Source: an uncultured Clostridia bacterium
GTDB taxonomy: Bacteria; Bacillota; Clostridia; Christensenellales; UBA1242
Reading direction: 5' to 3'
Length of the DNA stretch: 64,000 nucleotides
NCBI GenBank assembly: GCA_944381185.1
Contig: CALWKE010000001.1
Coordinates: 392,939 to 456,938 of the forward strand
A program made the position numbers and the translations under genes. Every line of letters starts with the position of its first letter. Within the stretch, counting starts at the first letter, position 1. Of this stretch, positions 33,029 through 42,655 are shown piece after piece. The notes under the pieces are model-generated. The model searched no databases and was not told the origin of the DNA. It was given only the letters and a program-made list of their open reading frames with translations.

Positions 33029-35107
33029 TTACTCTACACCCAATGCTTTAAATACTGCATCTTCTGGGGTATTATAAAACAACAATGTAATAGAGTTTAA
33101 TAAATCATCTGGCACATCTACCAATTGCTTTTTTGCATTATTTGGTAGTAAAACTTTCGTTGCTCCTGCATCGTGAACAACCTGTAATACATTTGCAAGT
33201 TCTTCAATACGGTTGATTGAGCCACTTATACTAATACTTCCTAAAACTGCAAGCTTTGGCAAAACTTCTTTCTTTAAAGCAGCAGAAGATAAGGATACAA
33301 GTGTTGCAAGAGATAAATCTTTCGCATTGCCAACACCTTGTAAATCTCTATAATCCATTAAGTAATCAGATAGTGTGGTGCTTATATTTGCGCTTATATG
33401 CTGTTTATTGGCTTTAAAATAATTGATTGCATTGTTTATGCTATCTTTACACTCTTGATTTGATACACCCGTTCTTGTAAATTTTCCAGTGCCAGAAACG
33501 CATTCGTTTTCAATTCTATAAACGCCAAAAACACCAGTTTCTGAGCGTTCCACACAATAAACTGTTCCCGGCTTTGTTTGTCCTTCTGGTATTAACTTAT
33601 CACTGCCTTGTTCTGGAACACCAACATACTTTTCTTCAAATGTTTCGTTGTCTATGTATGAAAAGTTGACAGCATAGAATTCCATTCCACCAATTCTTTT
33701 AAGCTGTTCTTTAACTCTTCTTCGACCTTCAAGAGCATATCTTAAAATTTCTTCCAACTGTTCCTTTGTAAAATCTCCATTTGGATATAAAATTTTAACA
33801 AGTCCAGACACAGTTTTTCTTACTGCAACAGTATCTCTTTGATTTAATGTATTTCCAAGCTTAAAATACTTATCTAAGGCGTCCGAAAAGTTATATTTTC
33901 TCATAGTCCTAAAAAATTCAGACACATAATCCGTAACAAATCCATATTCGTCAGTAAAGTATTTTGGAGCAAACTTTGGGACTTCCCAGCCCGGGATATA
34001 GTAGTGCATTCTATCGAAGAAAGCAGTATCATTTGCCATAAGCTCTGGGAATGGTTGAAATAGATTAGATGTTTTTAACAAAACATCAACACTAATATTG
34101 ATATTTCCTATAAATACCATAGAAGCACTAGCTGTTATTTGGTCTTTGCCACGAGCAAATGAGCCAGAGTTCATATAATCTTTCATTATTTGAATTCCGT
34201 CTTTCTCTTTAAACTGAATTCCAGCAACTTCATCAAAAGCCACACAATCCCAATGCCCAACAAGTCCAATTTGGCGTCTGCCCATATTGTAAAACAAGTT
34301 TGCAACCGTTGTTTGTCCACCAGAAATCAATATTGAATTTGGCGAAATTTCTTTATAAACGTGAGATTTACCAGTAGAACGTGGACCAAGTTCGCATAGA
34401 TTATAATTATTTTCAACAAGTGGAACCAACCTCTCAATTAAGTGCATTTTTTCTCTTGGTTTAAGTTGTGTTGGTTCCATACCAATTGACCTTAAAATCA
34501 AGTCTTTCCACTCTTCAATAGTGAATTGTTTTCGACCTTCAAATATTTCATTTATATCAAGATTAGGCATTTGTATAGGTTTTATACTTTCAACAATCAA
34601 AACCCCGCCCAAATCTTTATCCTTGTCTTTTCTCTTTACTTCTTTTGCGGCTGCTTCAAGGTCTTCGTTCTCGTTTTCGTTAAAATATCCAAGCTTAACA
34701 ATACACCAAATTCCGCCTGCAAGTAGTTTCTCAAATTTTTTCACATACTCGCCAGAGATTGGTATTCTTACTAAACCCAAATTCATTAAACTTGCAAAAC
34801 AAATACCTTTTTCTACATCAACAGTAACATCAACTCTGTCAATGACAGTATAAGAGCCATTTTCAGTTATTTTGAATTTAACTTTTTCTGCTTCATCTGG
34901 ACGAACATAATTTTCTGCAAGTATCTTTTTTACTTGTTTTACGCCTTCTTTAGTGCTATCTTCGTCATCGGTAGAGCAATACATTCCAAGTAAATATTCA
35001 AGGACATAAATAGGAACATTTATTCCTTCTTTAATCTTTTTTGATAGGTCTTTTCTTACAACTCTACCTGCAAAAACTTCATTAACCTTTTTATCAAACT
35101 CGTTCAT
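33029..35107 (-). CDS. brxL: BrxL, Lon-like AAA+ protein of BREX
   Basis: The 692-residue protein matches type 1 BrxL: Walker A GPRSTGKSH (about residue 239), Walker B CVAFDEVAG (about 286), and a C-terminal Lon-protease-like domain (from about 560; LSLATLVSLSSA and KLAVLGSISISGSINRIEEL). BrxL forms a DNA-binding AAA+ ring and is needed for phage exclusion in type 1 BREX. It is the last gene of the operon, 9 bases after pglZ, with AGGAG before ATG 35107. Confidence 0.95.
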   Translation of the reverse strand: MNEFDKKVNEVFAGRVVRKDLSKKIKEGINVPIYVLEYLLGMYCSTDDEDSTKEGVKQVKKILAENYVRPDEAEKVKFKITENGSYTVIDRVDVTVDVEKGICFASLMNLGLVRIPISGEYVKKFEKLLAGGIWCIVKLGYFNENENEDLEAAAKEVKRKDKDKDLGGVLIVESIKPIQMPNLDINEIFEGRKQFTIEEWKDLILRSIGMEPTQLKPREKMHLIERLVPLVENNYNLCELGPRSTGKSHVYKEISPNSILISGGQTTVANLFYNMGRRQIGLVGHWDCVAFDEVAGIQFKEKDGIQIMKDYMNSGSFARGKDQITASASMVFIGNINISVDVLLKTSNLFQPFPELMANDTAFFDRMHYYIPGWEVPKFAPKYFTDEYGFVTDYVSEFFRTMRKYNFSDALDKYFKLGNTLNQRDTVAVRKTVSGLVKILYPNGDFTKEQLEEILRYALEGRRRVKEQLKRIGGMEFYAVNFSYIDNETFEEKYVGVPEQGSDKLIPEGQTKPGTVYCVERSETGVFGVYRIENECVSGTGKFTRTGVSNQECKDSINNAINYFKANKQHISANISTTLSDYLMDYRDLQGVGNAKDLSLATLVSLSSAALKKEVLPKLAVLGSISISGSINRIEELANVLQVVHDAGATKVLLPNNAKKQLVDVPDDLLNSITLLFYNTPEDAVFKALGVE

Positions 35108-35116
35108 ATTTATCTC

Positions 35117-37663
35117 CTATAAATCAAAATCATTTTCTATTAAAATATCAATAGTAAATGGTAGTTTTGTTCGTTCAGCATAACTATCATCATAATCCGA
35201 GATTACTAAATAATATTGCTTATTTTTGTCATATTTTTGATTTCTTAAAGTAAATTTTTCTTTACACATTCTGTCTTTAACATCTTCACTCTTGCTGTCG
35301 GCGTTGATAACAACAGAGTTTGAAATTCTTTTGCCTTCTTCATCTTCAAAGTAAACTTCATAATTTCTTGGTAGCAATTTTTCACTTACTTTTTCGTTCT
35401 GGAAGAATTCCAAGAAAGTGATAAGAGAAGTAATTTTATTAGACAAAGAAACACAAGAAATAGTAACATTCTTTGCAGTATATTTATCTCTCTGTGAACG
35501 TCTGTTATCTATTTGTATAATTGGGATAACAATCTCTTGTAAACTATCTCCACCGTGAACATATTTTTTGCTTTCGCCTTGTTTTTTGTAAATATTTACA
35601 CCATAAGGAATAACTACATTTATATCTGTATTTTTTATCAAGTAATCAAGAGAAATCTTCCTTGACATTTCTGGCTCAATTTTATCTTTTGTTAGGATAA
35701 ATCTTCTCTTTGAAATTATAGAGTTTTCTATTTCATTTGGAGTTTTGTCCATTTCTTCAATGTCATTTCGCTTATATATAAATCCGTGGTCAGCAGTGAT
35801 GATAATATTTGTTATTGAGAAATTTTGCAATTTCTTCACAATTGATTGAATTTCGTTAAAGGCATCTTCAACCCCAACAAAAACTTTATTTTCGGTTGAT
35901 GTTTTATCACCCATAGCATCAATGGAGTCGTGATATATATAAATTACTTTTTGTCCTGCAATCTCGGATTTAATTCTTACTGAATTTTGTGGTTTATTAA
36001 ATTCTTCAAATTTATAAACTTTTCCTTCTACAAAGGTGTTTAAAATCTTTTCTCTATTTTCTATACTTGAAGAGTTTATTCCATCAACATAAACATCTGC
36101 TCCAACATATTCAATTTTGTTATGTGGCAATAAACTTGCCATTCCAAGAGCAGTGTAGCTTGGCAAAGTTGAAATAGCAAAATTTAAAACGGATTTTACT
36201 TTAAAAGCATTTGAAATTCTCTTGTTTAGTTCTTCGCCACATTCATATCTTAATGCGTCCGAAATAATAACTGCAATTTTTTCTGGACAAGTTTTTACAA
36301 ATTTACTATAAAAATCCCATTGTTTAACTGCATTTAGATTTGTGTAGTTTATAAGCTTTAATTCATTTGACCATTTAACAGAAAGTTCATTCAAATACCA
36401 ATTTGTGTAAGTATTTTCAATTTTATTAAATAGTTCAGAGAAATCTTCATTTTCAGCCTTATCATAGGCAGTTATAAACTCTCTATAATACTGGTCAAAT
36501 TTAAAGTAATTTTTAACGTATTTTTCAAGTAAAATCTCCGAAGTCCCTTGTGGGAAAGTTTTACTTTCTTCATCAACTTTTGATAAAAATTTACAAGCGT
36601 GGTGTAGTGTTTGATATTCATATTTTAATGTATCATTCCAATAAGATTTTCTTCTTTGTTTTATAATACTTAAATATCTATCAAACTCTTTAACATTATC
36701 TGTCAAACAATCTCTAATGTTCCTAATAATGTGTAAATCATATCCAATGAATGTATCTACATCTTCGTATGCTTCAATATCCCAATCTTTGGTTATCCTT
36801 TCAAATTGGATTTTTTCAGCAACTTTATTTGAAATTGCAACATAACTTTCTGCATAATCACTTTTCATAAATCTATCAACAAAGATATAAGCATTGTTTT
36901 TTATTGCAAAATTATTGGTGTCTGGTAGATTTATTTTCCAACTATTAGGCAATGGACTTTTTAAGTAAAGAGAAGTGTGAAGCAATAAAATATTTGTCAT
37001 TAAATTATCAACATCTTCAAACGCATTTGTAATGCCAAATTTGTTCTCTACAAATGTGTCAAGAGTGTCGATGTCGCAGTATTTTTTAACTTCTTGTAGC
37101 AACTCGCCTTCATTTATATAATCAGACAAAAGACACATTAAAGCTTCTTCAAAATCAACAACATTAAGTTTGCAAACAGCACACAAAACTGCAATATGTA
37201 TAATATTTTCATTCCATTTCTTAATATTGTAGGATTTTAACTTATTTCTTCTTTCTTTGTTATTCAAAAAGTTTTTATATTTCTTTATAACATTTGCAAG
37301 AGCAGGGTTATCTATTCCAAACTCTCTCATATAAATTGTTGTAATATCAGCCTCAAATTCTTGACTATAAAGACAAATATCAAGTAAGTAATTGTCTTGT
37401 GGTTTTGGCTTGTAGAATGGGGAATAAATAAGATAATTTGATGTTAAATCAGTAACTTCAAGCGTAAATTTTATCTCAAAGTAGTTTTTACCCGTAAATT
37501 CCATAATTTTGGTATTTTCAAGGTCCAATTCTTCTAATTTATCTCTAAATTCGCCTTCACCATCAAACCAAAAAACGACATTACGAACTTGACCATCTCG
37601 TGGCCTTTTGTTTAACATAATGTTTAATTCTTTTGATACTTCTTTAAAGTCTAATTTGCTCAT
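35117..37663 (-). CDS. pglZ: PglZ, alkaline phosphatase-superfamily protein of BREX
   Basis: The 848-residue protein has the BREX type 1 PglZ N-terminus (VVFWFDGEGEF) and an alkaline-phosphatase-like core with metal ligands in IAVIISDALRYECGEEL (about residue 464) and NIIITADHGFIYKRND (about 623). It is the hallmark subunit of BREX. It follows the tail-anchored protein by 25 bases with a GGAG site. Confidence 0.95.
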   Translation of the reverse strand: MSKLDFKEVSKELNIMLNKRPRDGQVRNVVFWFDGEGEFRDKLEELDLENTKIMEFTGKNYFEIKFTLEVTDLTSNYLIYSPFYKPKPQDNYLLDICLYSQEFEADITTIYMREFGIDNPALANVIKKYKNFLNNKERRNKLKSYNIKKWNENIIHIAVLCAVCKLNVVDFEEALMCLLSDYINEGELLQEVKKYCDIDTLDTFVENKFGITNAFEDVDNLMTNILLLHTSLYLKSPLPNSWKINLPDTNNFAIKNNAYIFVDRFMKSDYAESYVAISNKVAEKIQFERITKDWDIEAYEDVDTFIGYDLHIIRNIRDCLTDNVKEFDRYLSIIKQRRKSYWNDTLKYEYQTLHHACKFLSKVDEESKTFPQGTSEILLEKYVKNYFKFDQYYREFITAYDKAENEDFSELFNKIENTYTNWYLNELSVKWSNELKLINYTNLNAVKQWDFYSKFVKTCPEKIAVIISDALRYECGEELNKRISNAFKVKSVLNFAISTLPSYTALGMASLLPHNKIEYVGADVYVDGINSSSIENREKILNTFVEGKVYKFEEFNKPQNSVRIKSEIAGQKVIYIYHDSIDAMGDKTSTENKVFVGVEDAFNEIQSIVKKLQNFSITNIIITADHGFIYKRNDIEEMDKTPNEIENSIISKRRFILTKDKIEPEMSRKISLDYLIKNTDINVVIPYGVNIYKKQGESKKYVHGGDSLQEIVIPIIQIDNRRSQRDKYTAKNVTISCVSLSNKITSLITFLEFFQNEKVSEKLLPRNYEVYFEDEEGKRISNSVVINADSKSEDVKDRMCKEKFTLRNQKYDKNKQYYLVISDYDDSYAERTKLPFTIDILIENDFDL

Positions 37664-37688
37664 TTTCTGCTCCTAACCTCTATACTGC

Positions 37689-38129
37689 TTAAATTATTAT
37701 ACCAACTATTGCAACAATCAACCCCACTACTGCAATTCCGGTCGTAAACCACCATTTTATTTTCTCTTTTTTAGCACCATTTTGATATTCAATAAACTCT
37801 GCATCTTTTTTATCATTTATTGTTTTTAACTCTTGAATTTCTTTATCTTTCTTTAAAGATAAATTTTGCAGTTCGATGATTTGTTGATTTTGGTTTTCAA
37901 TAACTTGATTTTGATTTTTTAATTGTTCATCTTGTTTTTGAATAATTGTATCAAAAACCTCTCCAATAGGTTCAATGTCCGGTATTTCAATAGGTTTTAT
38001 TAAGTCCGAAATATTTGGAGCAATGAATAAATCACTTGGAGATATTCTAAAATTATCAATCAAATTTTTATAGTTAGTTCCACTTGTAAAATTCCCTAAA
38101 TTATCATTTTTTTCATCATTATTTGCCAT
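37689..38129 (-). CDS. Tail-anchored coiled-coil protein inside the BREX operon
   Basis: This 146-residue protein is not a known BREX subunit. Residues about 58-120 are a Gln/Asn/Lys-rich coiled coil (QLKNQNQVIENQNQQIIEL and following). Residues 126-146 (WWFTTGIAVVGLIVAIVGII and one more Ile) are a single hydrophobic helix at the extreme C-terminus, preceded by Lys residues, so the bulk should face the cytoplasm. The first 55 residues contain Pro-rich PNISDLIKPIEIPDIEPIGE. It sits 9 bases after the PglX C-terminal gene and 25 before pglZ, each with AGGAG sites. It may anchor a BREX complex to the membrane (inference). Confidence 0.7.
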   Translation of the reverse strand: MANNDEKNDNLGNFTSGTNYKNLIDNFRISPSDLFIAPNISDLIKPIEIPDIEPIGEVFDTIIQKQDEQLKNQNQVIENQNQQIIELQNLSLKKDKEIQELKTINDKKDAEFIEYQNGAKKEKIKWWFTTGIAVVGLIVAIVGIII

Positions 38130-38138
38130 TTCTGCTCC

Positions 38139-39170
38139 TTAAAATTTTAAGTAGGTTGAAAAGATGTTTTTATCTTTGTCTCCGTCAAGTTTTTGGAATT
38201 TTTGATAGTTGACTTTCACACCATCGTCAAGGTCAATTTGAATGTTCATATTGGAAGCGTGATTAAGAATTTCATCATATGCTTTACATTCAAGTATTTG
38301 TTTATTGATAAGGTCAAGTTCCTTCTTTGCTTTTGCTTTTTCGGCAGTTATATTTGACTTTTCAATAAATTGTTCAAGTCTATCTTTCTCGTGTTCATAT
38401 TTCCATTGAATATCGTGCAAATATGAAAGCCTTACAGTAGGAATAGTATTTAGGTCGTATCTATGAAGATACATAAGAGCTCTAAATCCACCATATTTAC
38501 CACTATCAAACTGCCAGTAAATAGGTCTGTTTTGATATTTTTTGCAATGGTCTTTAAAGAAATCATTTGCAAGATACTCTCTTATCACATTTCTTGGTGT
38601 ATCGTTAGATTTTTCATCAAGAGCATTTGCAATAAATCTTAAATTTTCTTCCAAACTTGATTGCCCAAAAATAACACTTATAAATTCAACAACCCTATCG
38701 ACAAGACTAAATTCGACATAGTCATTGTCAGTGTTTACAATACAATTTTCATCATTTGGCAAAAAAGCATTTCTAACTGTTTTAATATTCTTGACTATTG
38801 ATACATCTGGATTATTTAGTAAATTGAAGTAGTTGTCCCAATTGAAATCTCCACCCGCAAATATTAAGCCTTCTTTATATGGGCTATATCTACCAAAAAC
38901 ACAACCGACAATATATGAAATCAAATCTTTAATAACATCTTGTTTTGTTCTTACATAGATGTTACTTTTCATTTCTTCTGGAATATCTTCCTTTTTATCG
39001 TAAATTTTTGCAACTGTTATATCTTTATCAGCAACATTTGGTGTAAGTTCATCTTGCAAACCATAAATTTCAATGAAGATTTTATTGAGTTCTTCTTCAT
39101 TTTTCTTTAATTGGTCAAACCTTGCATTTACTTCATTTTTATAATTTTCGTATTTGTCTCTTATTAACAT
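38139..39170 (-). CDS. pglX: C-terminal half of split PglX (BREX)
   Basis: This 343-residue protein matches the C-terminal region of type 1 PglX as I recall it: NEEELNKIFIEIYGLQDELT near the start, TKQDVIKDLISYIVGCVFGR, and RPIYWQFDSGKYGGFRALMY followed by MYLHRYDLNTIPTVRLSYLH. It has no methyltransferase motif of its own. The ATG at 39170 is chosen over GTG 39182 because GGAGGT lies 5 bases before it, within the end of the HEPN-like gene. Together with the 886-residue PglX(N) it totals 1229 residues, near the usual single-chain length. It should dock with PglX(N) to rebuild the enzyme. Confidence 0.88.
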   Translation of the reverse strand: MLIRDKYENYKNEVNARFDQLKKNEEELNKIFIEIYGLQDELTPNVADKDITVAKIYDKKEDIPEEMKSNIYVRTKQDVIKDLISYIVGCVFGRYSPYKEGLIFAGGDFNWDNYFNLLNNPDVSIVKNIKTVRNAFLPNDENCIVNTDNDYVEFSLVDRVVEFISVIFGQSSLEENLRFIANALDEKSNDTPRNVIREYLANDFFKDHCKKYQNRPIYWQFDSGKYGGFRALMYLHRYDLNTIPTVRLSYLHDIQWKYEHEKDRLEQFIEKSNITAEKAKAKKELDLINKQILECKAYDEILNHASNMNIQIDLDDGVKVNYQKFQKLDGDKDKNIFSTYLKF

Positions 39171-39171
39171 C

Positions 39172-39972
39172 TTAACCTCCACATTTAGGAACTAAAATAC
39201 AATTATCTAAATAATCTTGTATATACGAAATAGTCATTAGCATTTTTATTGCTTCATTTTCATCAATAATCCATTTAATTTTAGGAGTATGTGCTGTAAC
39301 ATTTCTAACCATCAAAAATACGCCTTTTAGCAACATACACAGCCCTTTTTGTTGATTTTTTTCAGCATCTGTCATTAAAGAATTGATTGCTAATACGGGT
39401 TTATCCACTGAGAAAACAGCTTCAAACAACGCCGCACCATCGCCAGTCAAACCAGTCATAGATTTCACTTTATCAGACAATCCTTTGGCCGCCTCAAACA
39501 CTGCGTGAAAATAATTTTCATTTAGTAATTCTTCATTGCAATAATTCAACACATTAGGATTAACATTCATATTTTTTAGTTTAGAAACAATACTATTCAC
39601 CCTTTTTCTTGCTTCACTTATTGTCTCGACTTTTTCTACAATCTCAAATTCTCCTTTATTGTTATATTTAAGACCTTCAAATGCAAGAATTTTGTTTATT
39701 GAGTCTATTGTCTGTTCAAATACATCTTCTTTATCAATAAAAGCTTCCGGCTGAAGAACAACTTTTATAAATCTCAAAAAAGAATTTGATGAGTTGTCGT
39801 TTTGTGTTTTAAATAGAAATGTTTTATAAATCCTGCGCCATTTTGTTGATTCATTACTAACATCTTCAACACTTATTGACTTTAACTTTTGTGTTAATTC
39901 ACTTCCAGTAATAATTTCTCCTATAATGCGAGAGATTTTTTCAATCTGAACTTCTTTCAATTTAATTTTCAT
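39172..39972 (-). CDS. TIGR02391-type HEPN-like protein inserted between the two PglX halves
   Basis: This 266-residue protein has the C-terminal 'Ymh' domain pattern: FHAVFEAAKGLSDKVKSMTG, GDGAALFEAVFS, then MVRNVTAHTP with Arg223 and His228 in HEPN Rx4H spacing, and an ISYIQDYLD end. The N-terminal half is unassigned. Its AAGGAG overlaps the stop of PglX(N), and the next gene starts 1 base after its stop, so it is a fully integrated operon member and not a loose insertion. Rx4H HEPN proteins are usually RNases; here that activity is inferred from motif only. Confidence 0.78.
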   Translation of the reverse strand: MKIKLKEVQIEKISRIIGEIITGSELTQKLKSISVEDVSNESTKWRRIYKTFLFKTQNDNSSNSFLRFIKVVLQPEAFIDKEDVFEQTIDSINKILAFEGLKYNNKGEFEIVEKVETISEARKRVNSIVSKLKNMNVNPNVLNYCNEELLNENYFHAVFEAAKGLSDKVKSMTGLTGDGAALFEAVFSVDKPVLAINSLMTDAEKNQQKGLCMLLKGVFLMVRNVTAHTPKIKWIIDENEAIKMLMTISYIQDYLDNCILVPKCGG

Positions 39973-39984
39973 CTTGCAAGCTCC

Positions 39985-42645
39985 TTAAATTAGTGGATTT
40001 TTCTTAAAATCCCAACTTGTTTCATATTGGTCCCAGTCAAGTTTTGATAATTTAATATTATCTTTTGATAAATTTATTATTTTCTCATTATTGTTATTGC
40101 TATAAACAATTGGAATATTTGCAATATTCCCAACTTGAAAGTTTAGTGTGGGTGCTAACACACTCATAAATAATTTTATCAAACACGAATTGTTTAATCC
40201 TAATAAATAAAATAATTTATCTTCATCATCAGCAAAACAAGACATTCCTGCAACATCAAATAAAAAACCATTGCCTTTATATCTAAATGCTATATTTGAA
40301 GAAGAAATAAGAGACCACGATATACAGGGTTTAAAATAAAAATTTGGATTACGTAAAACTGCTTTTTTATCATTTCTCAATTGTTGTCCATCATTTTGCC
40401 AATTTATTACAAAATCATTATTACCATACCACTTTCTAAAATCGCCACCTTTATTATATGGATACCATTTTAATTTTGGATTTTCTTTTGCTTCATTATG
40501 ATTATTACAATTTAAAAACAATAAATTATTACAAATTTCATACCACAATCGGAGATATTTATTATTATCTGCTGTTGCTATGCCTTGTTTAGGAGTTGCC
40601 TCATCTAAAAGTAAATTAGCAGTTTTAAAAATATTTACTACTTTCTCGCTTACCCAATAAGCTATTGGAGTCCCGGGTATTTTTGAAAAATTATTAGAAT
40701 TAACTGAATATCTATATCCACAATTCCTATTTTTTATTGCTTCTAATGTTTTTGGCCCTTGCAGTTCTGGACCCTTAAATTGTTCAAGTCTAATAAATTC
40801 ACCTGTTTCATTTGTTTTGCAATTTCTTAATGTAAATGTGCAAATAGGAACGACAGCTTCGGCAAATCCACCATATTCAAGTTGGACTAAACTTGTTATT
40901 GATTTTGAATTTATTATTCTTGTCCTTAATTTTTCATAACTTTGAATAAACATCCATACATAAGGACACATTATTCCAATTTGACCATTAGTAGTGGAAT
41001 AATCCATATTTCTTTCAATGAAAGCAGAGAATAAATCCGACTTTGAATTTGGATAGTTTACTGCAAGATATTCACTTACATTTCCCGGCAACTTACTATT
41101 GCCTGCATAAGGTGGATTTGTAACTACGGCATCGTATTTTGAGCTTAAATAAATTGCTTGTTTTGTTAAACTCCTAAGCAATGGTTTTACATTATCAACA
41201 ACCAACTTGTTAACCAAATCATATTGCTCATCTTCAACATTTTCTATCTGTTTTAATACAATATCATATTGTTCTGGGGTATATGAAAAATCTTTAATCA
41301 AACTCCCATAAAGTTCGGCATCTTTGAATTTCTCTACCAAATTTAACACAATTTCTTCATCTTGTGAGTTTAGGTTTGCAAGGAGAATAAAATCTTTAAG
41401 TTCTTGACTGTTTAATAAGTTACTTTCTTTAATATCAACAACATTTGGATAGACTTGTTTTTTCAAAAAGTCTTTATCATAACTAAGCGCTTTCATAGTA
41501 AGAGCGAAAGAAGTAAGTTGGGCAGCACGTTTATCAACATCAATTCCGGAAAGATTGTTTCTAAGAATTAGAGCAGGGATTTCGCTCGCTATATAACCAC
41601 TTTCTTGATACATTTTAAAGAAGATTTCAAAGGCATAAACAAGAATATGTCCAGAACCGCAACAAGGGTCAATAAATGTAATTTCTTTAACATTTTTTCT
41701 TGCATATTCTTTGTTTATTTCATCAAGTTTTTTCTTTACATCTTCCGTTTGTTCTGCAGGTTCGAGATAATATTTTAAATCTTTTTTTAAACTTGAATTT
41801 CTACTCTCAACCCACATCTTGCCAAGAGTGTTGTCAGTCATATATCTAACTATCCAATCTGGTGTAAAGATTTGAGTAGCAGCAGGAAGCGTTCCCTTTG
41901 TAATCTTAGTATTATTTTTAAGTCCAGCAAAAACATCTTCTTTCTTTTCAGAAATATAGTATTGATAAAGCCAACCAATGATTTCAACTTGGCTTGCATT
42001 TTCACCGTCGTCATCTTTAACTGTTATATTGAAATCTTTGGCACTAATATCATTTACTAAATGGGAAATGATAGCGTCATTATCAAGCAAATGGTCTGGT
42101 AATAAAAGTTCAACATAGTTATCAATTTTTTCAAACATCAAAGGCATAACTTTGTTAAGTTCATTACATTGACTTGTTAAGATATACCTATAAAGTTCAT
42201 TTGTTTTATTCTCGTCTTGATATTTATAAACTATTTCTTTGTCAACAAAAGATAACTTATCTGCATAAGTTATGGCATCAGGCTCAGATTTGCCAGCAGT
42301 GGTGGAGCCAATCATATAAATAACTTCACCATTTCTGCCATTTTTTAAATAACCGTTAACTTCCATAAAACGTAGTGCAACAATTCGGTTAAACCAAGTG
42401 TATGCGATTTCTTCAATAGCGTCTTGATAGCCTACTTGTTTAACTCTCTTAATAAAGTCATCACGCATTTGTTTTTTGTAGTTAAAAGTCATACCATTAA
42501 CAACAAATCCATTGTCTGTTTCAGCTTGAATTTGTCTTTCTGGCTTGTTTTCATAAACACCGAGCAAGTTCGCTCTGTCTGAAATTCTTTTAATGAGTTC
42601 GCGTCTTGCCCAGACTGCGAAATTTCTTAATGCAGATTTGTTCAT
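39985..42645 (-). CDS. pglX: PglX N-terminal half, BREX adenine methyltransferase
   Basis: The 886-residue protein begins with the type 1 PglX signature SALRNFAVWARRELIKRISD. Methyltransferase motif I is DPCCGSGHILVYAFEIF (about 325-341) and motif IV is TNPPYAGNSKL (about 506-516). Target-recognition-like sequence follows (YWVSEKVVNIF, WYGNNDFVINWQNDG). It stops at DQYETSWDFKKNPLI, a point where the usual PglX continues into its C-terminal domain. That domain is encoded separately at 38139-39170. It methylates the BREX site that marks host DNA. It lies 10 bases after brxC. Confidence 0.93.
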   Translation of the reverse strand: MNKSALRNFAVWARRELIKRISDRANLLGVYENKPERQIQAETDNGFVVNGMTFNYKKQMRDDFIKRVKQVGYQDAIEEIAYTWFNRIVALRFMEVNGYLKNGRNGEVIYMIGSTTAGKSEPDAITYADKLSFVDKEIVYKYQDENKTNELYRYILTSQCNELNKVMPLMFEKIDNYVELLLPDHLLDNDAIISHLVNDISAKDFNITVKDDDGENASQVEIIGWLYQYYISEKKEDVFAGLKNNTKITKGTLPAATQIFTPDWIVRYMTDNTLGKMWVESRNSSLKKDLKYYLEPAEQTEDVKKKLDEINKEYARKNVKEITFIDPCCGSGHILVYAFEIFFKMYQESGYIASEIPALILRNNLSGIDVDKRAAQLTSFALTMKALSYDKDFLKKQVYPNVVDIKESNLLNSQELKDFILLANLNSQDEEIVLNLVEKFKDAELYGSLIKDFSYTPEQYDIVLKQIENVEDEQYDLVNKLVVDNVKPLLRSLTKQAIYLSSKYDAVVTNPPYAGNSKLPGNVSEYLAVNYPNSKSDLFSAFIERNMDYSTTNGQIGIMCPYVWMFIQSYEKLRTRIINSKSITSLVQLEYGGFAEAVVPICTFTLRNCKTNETGEFIRLEQFKGPELQGPKTLEAIKNRNCGYRYSVNSNNFSKIPGTPIAYWVSEKVVNIFKTANLLLDEATPKQGIATADNNKYLRLWYEICNNLLFLNCNNHNEAKENPKLKWYPYNKGGDFRKWYGNNDFVINWQNDGQQLRNDKKAVLRNPNFYFKPCISWSLISSSNIAFRYKGNGFLFDVAGMSCFADDEDKLFYLLGLNNSCLIKLFMSVLAPTLNFQVGNIANIPIVYSNNNNEKIINLSKDNIKLSKLDWDQYETSWDFKKNPLI

Positions 42646-42655
42646 TTGTTACCTC

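Noticed and set aside
39985..42645. PglX truncation as Lactobacillus-style phase variation by inversion
   Set aside because: No recombinase or second partial pglX lies beside it, and the missing domain is present as an intact gene in the same operon and orientation.
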